A DNA stretch of 64,000 nt from Pseudaminobacter soli (ex Li et al. 2025) (GCF_003012705.1 NZ_PXYL01000002.1:434001-498000), one strand, 5' to 3'. Shown: positions 9,611-18,369, counted from the first letter of the stretch. Numbers and translations: made by a program. The notes: generated by a model not told the origin, from the letters alone.

Positions 9611-10594
9611 CTAGCGACGAATCTGGGGTTGGATTTCCGCCAGAAGAGACGGGTCGATCCCGGCCTTGGAAATTCCATCGAGAAGCGCATCGCGACTGAC
9701 GGCGCTCGCGCTCGGCCCCAAGTTGGAGGCAGCAATTGCCCCAGCCACATTTGCCAAGGCACCGGTGGCGGGTACCGAAAGGCCAGCGAGCGATCCGAAT
9801 ATGTAGCCGGCGGCGAAGGCATCGCCCGCGCCGGTCGTATCGATGACGTCGACCTTGACGGCCGGCGAATGTATCTCTTGCCCTTTGCGATAGAGGACCG
9901 AGCCTTCAGCGCCACGCTTGATCACCACGTTCGTCGCCCCGGCTTCGATGAGGCCGTGGGCGGCGGCATCAAGCGTTGCTTGTTGACCTTGGCTGCCAAG
10001 CAGTTTGGCGTCTAGCTCGCCGAGGAACAGCGTGTCGATCTCTGGCAAAAGGCCCGTGACCGCCGGTCCGATCGCGCCGGCGATGCCTGAGGGGATGTCC
10101 AGTGTGATGGGGATGTTTGCGGTGCGTGCCAGATCGACGGCGCGCAGTGCGGCATTGCTCTGAGGGGCCTTGAGCAGAGCATAGCCCGAAAGGTGGAGTA
10201 GGGCGGTTTCCGCTAATGCCGCCGGTTTGACGTCATCGGCGCCAAGTTTCACGTTGGCGCCGCGATAGGAGAACATGGTGCGTTCGCCGCTGGCCCCGAC
10301 CACCACGATGTTGAGTTGGGTCGGCTCCTCGGCGTCGCGGCTGATCCAGCGGGTGTCGATCCCCGCCGCTGCCATCTCGACCGTGCACCAGTCGCCCCAG
10401 GCGTCGGCGCCGGTCCTGCCTATGAAGCGGACCGGCTGGCCGAGCCTGGCCAGGATAAGCGCGGTATTGGTGGCCGAGCCACCGATACCGTGCATCTGCC
10501 GCTCGGCGATGCCTTCACCGCCTTCCGGCGGATAGGCTGCGACCTGCAAAGTCAGGTCAACGTTGATGTCGCCGAGGATTGCGACTGCGGGCAA
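9611..10594 (-). CDS. PfkB-family carbohydrate or nucleoside kinase
   Basis: This is a ribokinase-like kinase of 327 residues. It carries the N-terminal glycine pair in GIGGSATNTA (about residues 36-44) and the C-terminal signature DTTGAGDAFAAG with the catalytic Asp at about residue 258. The substrate is not evident. It is the last gene of a leftward operon that starts with a sugar-type binding protein and ends with a PLP enzyme and this kinase. It lies 8 bases after the PLP gene, so co-transcription is near certain. The context suggests that a sugar or nucleoside moiety brought in by the transporter is phosphorylated. Confidence 0.85.
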   Translation of the reverse strand: MPAVAILGDINVDLTLQVAAYPPEGGEGIAERQMHGIGGSATNTALILARLGQPVRFIGRTGADAWGDWCTVEMAAAGIDTRWISRDAEEPTQLNIVVVGASGERTMFSYRGANVKLGADDVKPAALAETALLHLSGYALLKAPQSNAALRAVDLARTANIPITLDIPSGIAGAIGPAVTGLLPEIDTLFLGELDAKLLGSQGQQATLDAAAHGLIEAGATNVVIKRGAEGSVLYRKGQEIHSPAVKVDVIDTTGAGDAFAAGYIFGSLAGLSVPATGALANVAGAIAASNLGPSASAVSRDALLDGISKAGIDPSLLAEIQPQIRR

Positions 10595-10602
10595 GAGTGC
10601 TC

Positions 10603-11805
10603 CTAGACATCGATATGCATCTGGTCGAGTGCCTGTTCTACATCAGCGATGATGTCGTCAATATGTTCGATGCCGACCGAGAAGCGGACCAGGCCGTCGA
10701 CGATGCCCATGGCGTGACGTTCCTGCGAGGGGATGTCGAGGAATGCCATCGTGCCGGGCACCTGCGTTGTCGTGCGTAGGCCACCCAGGCTGGCCGCGAA
10801 GCAGCAAAGCTGGAGACGCTTCAGCAGACGAACTCCGTGTTCCTCGCTCTCCACCTGGAAGGACAGCATCGCGCCGAAATTGCGCAGCTGCTCCTTGGCC
10901 GACTCATGGTTCGGGTGCGAGGGCAGGCCGGGATAGAAGACGCGCTTCACCTTCTCGTGGCCTTCGAGATAGCGGGCAAGGGCCGCAGCGTTGGAGCACT
11001 GCTTCTCCACCCGCAGCGCCAGCGTCTGCGCGCCGCGCAGCAGCAGCCAGGCGTTGAAAGGCGACAGCGGCGCGCCGAGCTTGTTCAACGTGTTCCACCG
11101 CACATCTTCCAGCCAGTCCTTGGGCAGGATGTCGGACTTCTGCGTGATGACGCCGCCGACCGCGTCGTTGTGGCCACCTATGAACTTCGTGGCGCTTTCC
11201 ACCACAACGTCGACGCCAAAGGAGTGGGGCAGGCAGACCGCGGGGCTGGCAAAGGTGTTGTCGCAGATCACCACGATGCCGCGGCTATGCGCCAGTTCGA
11301 CCAGCTTGCGCATAGGCGGCACCTTCATGGTCGGATTGGCAAGCGCCTCGAAGTACAGCACTTTGGTCTTGTCGGTGAAGGCGCGCTCCACCTGTACGGG
11401 GTCGCTGGTGTCGACGAAGGTCACGGTGATGCCGAAATCGCCGATCCGGTGGTCGAAGAATTCGTGGGTGCTTGAATAGGTGGTGAGGTCGGTGACGATG
11501 TGGTCGCCGGCTTTCAGTATTCCGAACAGGGCGTGCGAGATCGCGGCCATGCCCGATGCGGTGGCAAGGCAGGCATCGGCGCCGGTCAACTGAGCGATGT
11601 GCTCCTCGAACTTGTATTCCGTCGGATTGCCGCAACGGCTGTAGATATTCACTTCCTTGCGCGCGCCGGCGACGATCTGGTCGTAGATGTCGCCGCCATA
11701 CTGGAAGTTGGCCGACATGTAGATCGGGTAGCTGACCGACTGCGACTCCGGTTCGGGTTCATAGAATACGGCGCGGCTGGCGAAATCGAGCTTTTTGGAC
11801 GACAT
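10603..11805 (-). CDS. PLP-dependent transsulfuration-family enzyme (Cys/Met metabolism)
   Basis: This 400-residue protein is of the cystathionine gamma-synthase/gamma-lyase/O-acetylhomoserine sulfhydrylase fold. Visible landmarks are YSRCGNPTEYKFEE near residue 55, ATASGMAAIS near 82, VICDNTFASP, and the PLP lysine at about residue 207 in ESATKFIGGHNDAVGG. Family members add or remove sulfur or other groups at the beta or gamma carbon of amino acids. The exact reaction cannot be read from sequence. Its place between sugar-transporter permeases and a PfkB kinase is unusual, because these enzymes normally sit with methionine biosynthesis genes. It begins 22 bases after the permease stop codon. 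Confidence 0.85.
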   Translation of the reverse strand: MSSKKLDFASRAVFYEPEPESQSVSYPIYMSANFQYGGDIYDQIVAGARKEVNIYSRCGNPTEYKFEEHIAQLTGADACLATASGMAAISHALFGILKAGDHIVTDLTTYSSTHEFFDHRIGDFGITVTFVDTSDPVQVERAFTDKTKVLYFEALANPTMKVPPMRKLVELAHSRGIVVICDNTFASPAVCLPHSFGVDVVVESATKFIGGHNDAVGGVITQKSDILPKDWLEDVRWNTLNKLGAPLSPFNAWLLLRGAQTLALRVEKQCSNAAALARYLEGHEKVKRVFYPGLPSHPNHESAKEQLRNFGAMLSFQVESEEHGVRLLKRLQLCCFAASLGGLRTTTQVPGTMAFLDIPSQERHAMGIVDGLVRFSVGIEHIDDIIADVEQALDQMHIDV

Positions 11806-11827
11806 GCGGATACTCCTTGAGGGGGGC

Positions 11828-12664
11828 TTATTCCTTGACCGCGCCGCCGGTCAGGGCGGTGGTGATCTGGCGTTCGAAGAAAACGAAAAGGACGAGCGGC
11901 GCGATGGCGGCCAGGAAGATTGCAGCCAGCATCACCGGGTAGTTGGTGATGTGCTCGCCCACGAAATCTGCCAGGCCGACGGGAAGCGTCTTCTTGGCCG
12001 GCGAGTTGATGAAGACGAGCGGGAACAGGAAGTCGTTCCACACCCAGATCATGTTGACGATGGCGGCGGTGAACATGGCAGGCCGCGCAATGGGCACGGC
12101 GATACGCCAGAAAATGGCGAACTCGCTGCAGCCGTCTATGCGCGCCGCTTCAATGATGTCGCGGGGCAGCGTCACGAAAAAAGCGCGCATGATGAAGAGG
12201 GTAACCGGCACGTTGAAGGCGGCCGTCGGCAGAACCACGCCAAGATGCGTGTCGAGCAGGTTCATCGCACGCAGCATCACCACCAACGGCACGAGCGCAA
12301 CATAGGCGGGGATGGCCATGGCGATCATAAGGCCGATCTCGATACCGGCCAGCCAGCGCGGCCGATAGACGGCGAGCGCATAGCCGCCGGCTGTGGCAAC
12401 GACGACGGCCAACACCGTAGAGCCGAGCATCACGATCAGCGAGTTGAGCGAATAGGTGCCGAGCGCGCCGGTGTTCCATGCCTGGACGAAGGCGTCGAGG
12501 CTCGGCGTCGCCGGCAGCGACCAGACCGAGCGCATGAATTCCTTGTTGGTCTTCAGCGTGCTGTAGGCCATCCACACGAAGGGGAAGATCACCACCAGAA
12601 CGTGAACCGAGAGGAACGCGAGCACCCCGATGCGAGTGATGCTCCAACGCGAATTGAGATGCAT
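11828..12664 (-). CDS. sugar ABC transporter permease, MalG type
   Basis: This is a CUT1-class membrane subunit (278 residues, six hydrophobic segments). The EAA coupling loop reads IIEAARIDGCSEFAIFWRIAVPIARPA. The ATG at 12664 lies two bases after the stop of the upstream permease. A longer frame running into that gene has no merit. The protein begins MHLNSRWSITRIG before the first helix. It pairs with the MalF-type permease and the binding protein upstream. No ATPase gene accompanies this set. Confidence 0.9.
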   Translation of the reverse strand: MHLNSRWSITRIGVLAFLSVHVLVVIFPFVWMAYSTLKTNKEFMRSVWSLPATPSLDAFVQAWNTGALGTYSLNSLIVMLGSTVLAVVVATAGGYALAVYRPRWLAGIEIGLMIAMAIPAYVALVPLVVMLRAMNLLDTHLGVVLPTAAFNVPVTLFIMRAFFVTLPRDIIEAARIDGCSEFAIFWRIAVPIARPAMFTAAIVNMIWVWNDFLFPLVFINSPAKKTLPVGLADFVGEHITNYPVMLAAIFLAAIAPLVLFVFFERQITTALTGGAVKE

Positions 12665-12666
12665 GC

Positions 12667-13581
12667 TCAATCGCCTCTGCCCGCTTTGCTGCTGCGCAGC
12701 CCGCGAAAGACGATCCAGGCGCCGATCGCCGTCAGGAACATCTGGGCGAAGCCTATGGTCGCCGCATAGCCCATCTCGAAAGCGTTGAAGCCGATCTTGT
12801 AGAGGTAGGTCGAGACGACCTCGCTGGCATGGTTCGGTCCGCCATTGGTGAGCACGAAGACGAGCGAGAACGTCTTCAGCGAGCCGATGATGCAGAGCAT
12901 CACATTGGCGCGCACCGAGTCCCACACCATCGGTATGGTCATAGAAAACAGGGAACGAAAATGTCCGGCGCCATCAAGCGCCGCGGCTTCATAGATGCTG
13001 TCGGGAACATTGCGCACGGCGGCAACGAACAGAAGCACATAAAGGCCGAGATAGGTGAAGCTCATCACCGCAACGACCGCCGCGAATGCCGTTGATGATT
13101 GACCGAGCCAGCCGGTCGCCAAGCTCTGCAGGCCCACGGCCTTCAGTGCTGCGTTGAGCAAGCCGAAATAGGGATTGTAGATGAAACGCCAGAGCAGACC
13201 GATGCAGATCTCGCTGACGATAACCGGCACCAGATAGAGAAAGAGGAAGAGGCGGCCGATCCTACCAACGATGCGCACGAGGCAATAAGCAATGACCAGC
13301 GCCAGCAGCACCTGCAGGACGATGGCCGAAGCGGCCACGGCAAGATTGCGAGCGAGCGCTGCCCAGAAGAAGCCGTCGCCGGCAAGCCGCAGGAAATTGT
13401 CCAGTCCGACGAAGACCGGTGTGGCGGTGCCGTTCCACTCGTAAAAAGAAAGGACGGAGGAATAGACGACCGGGTAGGCGACGAACCCCACAACGAGGAC
13501 CAGCGTCGGCAGCAGGAACAGCAGCGCGTAGCGGCTGTCGCGTCTCACCGCCGAACTGGCGGCCGCTGCTCCAGATGCCAT
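12667..13581 (-). CDS. sugar ABC transporter permease, MalF type
   Basis: This is the CUT1-class partner permease (304 residues from the ATG at 13581). Its EAA loop is IYEAAALDGAGHFRSLFSMTIPM, and the C-terminal NGGPNHASEVVSTYLYK segment is typical of the class. I prefer the ATG at 13581, with GGAGAAG at 13588-13594, over a GTG 30 bases upstream. The GTG would place a stem-loop over the ribosome site. It follows the binding-protein gene after a 57-base gap. Confidence 0.88.
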   Translation of the reverse strand: MASGAAAASSAVRRDSRYALLFLLPTLVLVVGFVAYPVVYSSVLSFYEWNGTATPVFVGLDNFLRLAGDGFFWAALARNLAVAASAIVLQVLLALVIAYCLVRIVGRIGRLFLFLYLVPVIVSEICIGLLWRFIYNPYFGLLNAALKAVGLQSLATGWLGQSSTAFAAVVAVMSFTYLGLYVLLFVAAVRNVPDSIYEAAALDGAGHFRSLFSMTIPMVWDSVRANVMLCIIGSLKTFSLVFVLTNGGPNHASEVVSTYLYKIGFNAFEMGYAATIGFAQMFLTAIGAWIVFRGLRSSKAGRGD

Positions 13582-13600
13582 GGGGGTCTTCTCCGTACTT

Positions 13601-13627
13601 GGTCGCGTCACTTGGAGCGGCGCGACC
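13601..13627 (-). other. intercistronic stem-loop after sugar-binding-protein gene
   Basis: GGTCGCG (13601-13607) pairs with CGCGACC (13621-13627) across a 13-base loop. On the leftward transcript it lies 11 bases after the binding-protein stop and directly upstream of the permease ribosome site. There is no U-tract. Confidence 0.55.
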
Positions 13628-13638
13628 TTGTCGACCTG

Positions 13639-14889
13639 TTATTTCGCCTTCAGCGCTTCTTCCAGGCGCTTGGCAGCATCGGCCGGCGCGACCGACCCAT
13701 CGAGCACGCCCTGCAGCGAAGTGTAGTAGGTGTCGGTGCCCTTCGGCGGCATGGCGGTGTCGTAGAACGGATCGAGATTGGCCGCCTTGCCCATCAGGTC
13801 GTTGCTGATGCCGTAGAGCACGGGGCCTGCGGCCGCTTCAGTCGTGGCGCCCTTGACGGTGACCATCGTCTTACGCAGCTCGACATATTTGGTCATCACT
13901 GCGGGCGAGGTCAGGAAGCGCAACAGCGTAACCGCATCTTCCTTGTTGGTGGTCTTTTCGGCGATGCCGAAGGCTGCAGCCACACCGCCAAGGATGTCGC
14001 TCTGGTCGCCCTTGCCTTCGGCAACGGTCGGGAATGGGAAGAAGCCGAGTTCGAAGTCGTCCGAAGCATCGGCCGAGGCGCCGATCTGCCAGGTGCCATT
14101 CAGCATCATCGCGGCCTGGCCATTCAGGAAGAGCATGTTGGCTTCCTGGTCGCTCATGCCGTTGAAACCGACCGGGAAGTAGCCCTTCGCCGAAAGGTCG
14201 GCGATGCGCTTGAACGCCTCGGTGCCTTCCGAGCCGAGCGTGGCGTCAGCGTTTCCGGCGACGAAGCCGGAGACGATGCCCGAGCCTTTCAGACGCATTT
14301 CGAGATACTGGAACCAGAACGTCGCCGGCCAGGAATCCTTGTTGCCGAGAGCGAAGGGCACGAGGCCGTCAGCCTTGATTTTCTCGCACAACTCGAGCAG
14401 CTGGTCATAGGTTGCGGGAGCCGTCCAGCCCTTCTCGGCGAACAGCTTCTTGTTGTACCAGAAGACGGAAGAGTCGATGTCGATCGGCACAGCGTAGGTG
14501 TGGCCACCCATCGTAGTCTGAGCGAGAGCGCTCGACAGGAAGCTTTCGCCCCAGCCGTCCTTGGCCAGTGCATCATCCAGCGAATACATCTGGTTGCCGG
14601 CCACGAAGGCGCCAAGGAAGCCGCCCGGCAGCGTGTAGAAGACGTCCGGCGGATTGCCGGAAGCCATGGCCGTGTTCAGCTTGGTCTTGTACGAAGACTG
14701 CTCGGCAGCGACCACGTTGAGCTTGATATCGGGATGCGCCTTGCCGAATTCCTCGAGCGCATAGTTGATGAAGTCGACCTTGTCCTGTTGTCCGGAATAG
14801 GCGTGCCAGAAGGTCAGCTCGCCGGCCAGCGCGGAAAAACTCATCGACACGGAAGCGGCGATGCCAAGCGCAACTGCACGCAGACGCAT
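13639..14889 (-). CDS. sugar ABC transporter substrate-binding protein
   Basis: This is an extracellular solute-binding protein of family 1 (416 residues). A signal peptide (MRLRAVALGIAASVSMSFSA, cleaved after ALA) is followed by ELTFWHAYSGQQDKVDF, the typical start of this class. The mature protein contains NPPDVFYTLPGGFLGAF and the C-terminal LLRFLTSPAVMTKYV. The ATG has an ideal GGAGGAG site 7 bases upstream. It is the first gene of the leftward operon, and its promoter region holds two palindromes likely bound by the divergent RpiR regulator. The ligand is unknown. Confidence 0.9.
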   Translation of the reverse strand: MRLRAVALGIAASVSMSFSALAGELTFWHAYSGQQDKVDFINYALEEFGKAHPDIKLNVVAAEQSSYKTKLNTAMASGNPPDVFYTLPGGFLGAFVAGNQMYSLDDALAKDGWGESFLSSALAQTTMGGHTYAVPIDIDSSVFWYNKKLFAEKGWTAPATYDQLLELCEKIKADGLVPFALGNKDSWPATFWFQYLEMRLKGSGIVSGFVAGNADATLGSEGTEAFKRIADLSAKGYFPVGFNGMSDQEANMLFLNGQAAMMLNGTWQIGASADASDDFELGFFPFPTVAEGKGDQSDILGGVAAAFGIAEKTTNKEDAVTLLRFLTSPAVMTKYVELRKTMVTVKGATTEAAAGPVLYGISNDLMGKAANLDPFYDTAMPPKGTDTYYTSLQGVLDGSVAPADAAKRLEEALKAK

Positions 14890-14936
14890 GATTTAACTCC
14901 TCCCTACGGTTTCGCGCACCTTGCGCGAGGGCATGC

Positions 14937-14979
14937 AGTGGTGCCACATTCTCGATATAGTGTCTACAGTGGCACCACT
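14937..14979. promoter_or_regulatory. paired operator for the RpiR regulator
   Basis: AGTGGTGCCAC (14937-14947) and GTGGCACCACT (14969-14979) form a perfect 11-bp inverted repeat with a 21-base spacer. Each arm is itself a palindrome of the form GTGG-N2-CCAC, so this can equally be read as two operators whose centres are 31 bp apart, about three helical turns. It lies in the divergent promoter region, 47 bases from the binding-protein start and 54 from the regulator start. Confidence 0.7.
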
Positions 14980-15033
14980 TATCACCAGAATGTACGCACC
15001 GGTGATCTGGGAGGGTTTCCGAATGAGGCGGGC

Positions 15034-15903
15034 ATGATCGATCATCCCAATATCTCTGGCGGCGGGGGCAATGCTGCGAGCCGGCTGCGCAGCGCGCTGC
15101 CGGCGCTTTCGGACTCGGAACGCCGCGTCGCATCCTGGATTCTGGACAACATCGACCTGGCCATTCGCCAGTCCATGTCCGCGATCGCCCAGACCATCGA
15201 GGTCAGCGACACCACGGTTCTGCGCATGTGCCGTACGGCCGGCTTTGAAGGTTTTACCGATCTCAAGCTGGCGCTGGTAAGGGATTCGGGCGAACGGCCC
15301 GCCAGGGCGCTTGACCAGGCGACGGAGGTCGAAGGCGACTTTGGCTGGGCCAATCGTGTCTTCACCGCCAATATTCAGGCGATCAGCGATACGCTGACGA
15401 TGCTCGACCAGCCGACTTTCACTCGTGCGCTCGACCTTATTACGGGTGCTCGCCACATCCTTATCGGCGGCATAGGCGGATCCGGTATCGTTGCGCAGGC
15501 GTTCTATCAGCGCTGTTTCCGGCTGGGCCTGCATTGCGATGCGCCAGTGGATTCGCAGTTGCAGCTCATGCACGCTTCGCTGCTGGGGCCCAAGGACATT
15601 GTGGTTACCATTTCCTATTCCGGCATTACCAACGACCCCGTGCTTCTGCTTCAGGAAGCCAAAGCGCGCGGCGCATCGACGTTGTGCATCACCGGCAACC
15701 AAAGGTCTCCATTGGCGCGTCTCGCCGACCTGGTCCTGGTCAGTGTTTCGTATGAGTTGCGCAGCGAGCCCATGGCGGCACAGATCGCCCAGCTGACGCT
15801 TGTCGACGCCCTTTACGCCGCATTGGTCGCTCGGGCCCCGGATGCCGCCCAGATGAATGAGGAGCGCATGGTCAACGCCATCCTCCCGAAGTCGATCCGA
15901 TGA
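15034..15903 (+). CDS. MurR/RpiR-family transcriptional regulator
   Basis: This is a 289-residue regulator. It has an N-terminal RpiR-type helix-turn-helix (about residues 15-85, with RRVASWILDN and SAIAQTIEVSDTTVLRMCRTAGFEGFTDLK) and a C-terminal SIS sugar-phosphate-binding domain (ILIGGIGGSGIVAQAF and VVTISYSGITNDPVLLLQEAK). RpiR proteins usually sense a phosphosugar intermediate of the pathway they control, which fits the PfkB kinase in the divergent operon. The start is the ATG at 15034 (MIDHPN). A much longer open frame upstream is only the antisense of the transporter genes. Confidence 0.92.
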   Translation: MIDHPNISGGGGNAASRLRSALPALSDSERRVASWILDNIDLAIRQSMSAIAQTIEVSDTTVLRMCRTAGFEGFTDLKLALVRDSGERPARALDQATEVEGDFGWANRVFTANIQAISDTLTMLDQPTFTRALDLITGARHILIGGIGGSGIVAQAFYQRCFRLGLHCDAPVDSQLQLMHASLLGPKDIVVTISYSGITNDPVLLLQEAKARGASTLCITGNQRSPLARLADLVLVSVSYELRSEPMAAQIAQLTLVDALYAALVARAPDAAQMNEERMVNAILPKSIR

Positions 15904-16118
15904 GCATCATGCAGCCGGTTGTCGCGCAGGCGCGGTTCCTTCACCGGATTCACGGATATTCGGCTTCTTCCTGGTCACGGACAAAACCATGCAGTTGCAA
16001 ACGGCCTGCATTCGAAAGCGGCAACTGTCATTACGAATTTGCATGGCTTGATCCAATCGTTTCATCGTTCCGCCGTGGTAGGCCCTTGACTCCGGAGGAA
16101 ACGATCTGACAGGTTATG

Positions 16119-16129
16119 TTGTCAGACAT
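16119..16129. promoter_or_regulatory. GntR/HutC-type operator, site 1 of 3
   Basis: TTGTCAGACAT matches 10 of 11 bases of the palindrome TTGTCAGACAA found before the gntR gene at 22332, and its core TGTC-A-GACA is a perfect dyad. It ends 48 bases upstream of the GTG start of the binding protein. A second copy of the half site (CTGACA, 16106-16111) lies 8 bases before TGTCAG. Confidence 0.65.
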
Positions 16130-16177
16130 CTTACATAGACTGGGGATCGTTCTGACGGGAGTGAACGGGAGGACTAC

Positions 16178-17005
16178 GTGAAAAAGCTCATCGCACGACT
16201 GGCCATTGGTGCTGCATTTGTCGCCTTCGCGGTCTCTGCCCATGCCGGGCAGACGCTCGACCGCGTCATGGGAAAGAAGGCGATGGTTGTCGCCACCAAC
16301 AGCGGCTGGCCGCCGCAGAGCTATCTCGATGACAACAACGAGATGGTCGGTTTCGACATCGACGTTTCGCGCGAGATCGCCAAGCGCCTCGGCGTCGAGG
16401 TGAGCTTCGAGACGCCCGAATGGGCGACGCTGACCGGCGGCCACTGGCAGGGGCGCTATGACCTTGGCGTCGGTTCGGTGACGCCGACCAAAGCCCGCGC
16501 GCAAGTAATCGATTTCGTGGGCATCTACTATTACAGCCCTTACGTCTACGCCGTGCACAAGGACAGCACCGCCAAGTCGGTCGCCGACCTCAACGGCAAG
16601 GTCATCGGCGTTGAAACGGCAACCACGTCGGAAGATTTCATTAATCGCCGGCTTGAGATCGACGCGCCGGGCCTGCCCCCGATCGAATACAAGCTGGAGC
16701 CCGGTGAGGTCCGTACCTATGCCGACTCGATGCTTCCTTTCGATGACCTGCGACTCGGTGATGGCGTTCGCATCAATGCGGTGATCGCGCCTGAGCAGAC
16801 GGCTCTCAACGCAATGAAGAACGGTTACCCGGTCCGCGTGCTTGAAGGCGAATATGCGTTCCGCGAGCCGCTCGTCGTGATCGCCGAGAAGGCAGATCCG
16901 GAGTGGACGGCCAAGGTCGGCGGCATCATCGCGGAGATGAAGAAGGACGGCACGCTCGGCCAGCTCACCACCAAGTGGTACGGCAAGGACTACAGCGCAG
17001 ACTGA
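16178..17005 (+). CDS. amino-acid-type ABC transporter substrate-binding protein
   Basis: This is a family 3 (polar amino acid/opine type) solute-binding protein with 275 residues. A signal peptide ends at SAHA. The mature domain starts with AMVVATNSGWPPQSYLDDNNEMVGFDIDVSREIAKRLG, and LTGGHWQGRYDLGVGSVTPT follows. It starts with GTG at 16178, supported by GGGAGGA 6-10 bases upstream. It is the first gene of a rightward operon with an FAD oxidoreductase, a permease and a DMT transporter. Given the FrlB/FrlD-like genes nearby, a fructosyl-amino acid ligand is my inference. Binding proteins of this class serve mannopine and deoxyfructosyl-glutamine uptake in Agrobacterium. Confidence 0.88.
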   Translation: MKKLIARLAIGAAFVAFAVSAHAGQTLDRVMGKKAMVVATNSGWPPQSYLDDNNEMVGFDIDVSREIAKRLGVEVSFETPEWATLTGGHWQGRYDLGVGSVTPTKARAQVIDFVGIYYYSPYVYAVHKDSTAKSVADLNGKVIGVETATTSEDFINRRLEIDAPGLPPIEYKLEPGEVRTYADSMLPFDDLRLGDGVRINAVIAPEQTALNAMKNGYPVRVLEGEYAFREPLVVIAEKADPEWTAKVGGIIAEMKKDGTLGQLTTKWYGKDYSAD

Positions 17006-17012
17006 GTCGACC

Positions 17013-17039
17013 GGCACGGGCCGAATGCGCGCCCGTGCC
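17013..17039 (+). other. intercistronic stem-loop after binding-protein gene
   Basis: GGCACGGGC (17013-17021) and GCCCGTGCC (17031-17039) form a perfect 9-bp stem with a 9-base loop, 7 bases after the binding-protein stop. The pyrimidine-rich TTTCCTTTTCTT that follows could make it a leaky terminator, reducing the downstream enzyme and permease relative to the binding protein. Confidence 0.65.
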
Positions 17040-17069
17040 TTTCCTTTTCTTGAAAGACCCAGGCGCGCG

Positions 17070-18350
17070 ATGACCTACCCAGATACCTATTACAAGCGGA
17101 CCATGTCCGATCCGAAGAAGCGTCCGTCGCTCGCCGGCACGGAAGAATGCGATACCCTGATCGTCGGTGGCGGCCTTGCCGGACTGACGACGGCGCTGCA
17201 GCTCGCAAGAGCGGGGCAGTCCGTGGTGGTTCTCGAAGCTGAGCGCGTCGGGTTCGGCGCCTCGGGCCGCAATGGCGGGTTCGTCGGCCCCGGCTATGCC
17301 ACCGGCACTGACCAGATCGCCCGGATCGCCGGACAAGACGCAGCCAGGCGTCTGCACCTGATGTCGATCGAGGGCGTGGATTTCGTTCGCCAGACCATTC
17401 AGGCGCTTGCGATCGACGACGCGAAGCCGAAGGCGGGGCTGATGAGCGTGCTGCGCTACGAGGACGGCGCCAGCCTCAAGGCATATGTCGAGCAAACCCG
17501 CCAGCGCTATGGCTACGAGCTCGAATTCATGGATCGCGACCGGGTACGCGGCGTGCTGAAGTCGGACCGCTACTTCCAGGCGGTGCGCGACGGCCAATCG
17601 TTCCACATGCATCCCCTCAACTATCTGCGCGGCGTCGCGCGCGAAATCGAGCGCCTCGGCGGCCGCATCTTTGAAGGATCGCCGGCCAAAACCATCGATC
17701 TGACCGGTGCTCAAAAGCGTGTCATGACACTGAACGGGGAAGTTCGGGCGCGCAACGTCGTCTTCACCACCGGCGGCTACACGGATTCACTGCACGGAAA
17801 GCTGAAGCGCTCCTTCCTGCCGATCGCGACCTATGTGATGGTCAGCGAAAAAGCGCCGGAACTCATCGCCTCCGCGATCCAGACCACGGACGCCATCGGC
17901 GACAACCGCCGAGCCGGCGACTATTACCGCGTCGTCGATGACGGCAAGCGCCTGCTTTGGGGCGGGCGTATCACCACCCGCGCCGCCTCGACGGAAACCC
18001 TCGTTCGCGAGCTGCGGGCCGAGATGGTGGGAACCTATCCGCAACTGGCCGGCCTCAAGACGGAGCTCGCCTGGTCGGGCCTTATGTCCTATGCCCGTCA
18101 TCTCATGCCCCAGATCGGGCGCATGAGCCCCGGCGTCTGGTATTGCACGGCCTTTGGCGGGCACGGGCTCAACACCACGGCAATCGGCGGCAAGGTCGTC
18201 GCCGAAGGCATCCTTGGAGAGTCGGATCGCTACAAGCTGTTCGAGCCCTTCGGCCTCGTCTGGGCCGGCGGTCTGGCCGGCCTCGCTGTTGCGCAGCTCA
18301 CCTATTGGAAACTCCAGGCTCAGGACTGGTGGCGCGAGCGCGCTGCCTGA
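17070..18350 (+). CDS. FAD-dependent amine/amino-acid oxidoreductase (DAO family)
   Basis: This 426-residue flavoprotein is of the D-amino-acid-oxidase superfamily, closest in layout to gamma-glutamylputrescine oxidase-type enzymes. The N-terminal DTLIVGGGLAGLTTALQLARAG is the FAD dinucleotide fold, followed by GFGASGRNGGFVGPG. The C-terminal FGGHGLNTTAIGGKVVAEGI is the second FAD-contact region. I place the start at 17070 (MTYPDTYYKR). Such enzymes oxidise secondary amines or amino acids to imines, releasing H2O2. Bacterial and fungal amadoriases belong to the same superfamily, so in this locus an Amadori-compound oxidase is plausible but not proven. A C-terminal hydrophobic stretch (FGLVWAGGLAGLAVAQ) is notable and might touch the membrane. 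Confidence 0.85.
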   Translation: MTYPDTYYKRTMSDPKKRPSLAGTEECDTLIVGGGLAGLTTALQLARAGQSVVVLEAERVGFGASGRNGGFVGPGYATGTDQIARIAGQDAARRLHLMSIEGVDFVRQTIQALAIDDAKPKAGLMSVLRYEDGASLKAYVEQTRQRYGYELEFMDRDRVRGVLKSDRYFQAVRDGQSFHMHPLNYLRGVAREIERLGGRIFEGSPAKTIDLTGAQKRVMTLNGEVRARNVVFTTGGYTDSLHGKLKRSFLPIATYVMVSEKAPELIASAIQTTDAIGDNRRAGDYYRVVDDGKRLLWGGRITTRAASTETLVRELRAEMVGTYPQLAGLKTELAWSGLMSYARHLMPQIGRMSPGVWYCTAFGGHGLNTTAIGGKVVAEGILGESDRYKLFEPFGLVWAGGLAGLAVAQLTYWKLQAQDWWRERAA

Positions 18351-18369
18351 AAAGCGAAAGATCGACATC

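Noticed and set aside
11795-12769. 324-codon frame on the plus strand
   Set aside because: It is antisense to the sugar permease genes, with repetitive charged residues typical of GC-rich shadow frames.
13099-15033. Long open frame continuous with the RpiR regulator, which would give a 934-residue protein
   Set aside because: This part is the antisense of the permease and binding-protein genes, with strongly charged, low-complexity translation. The regulator domain begins at 15034.
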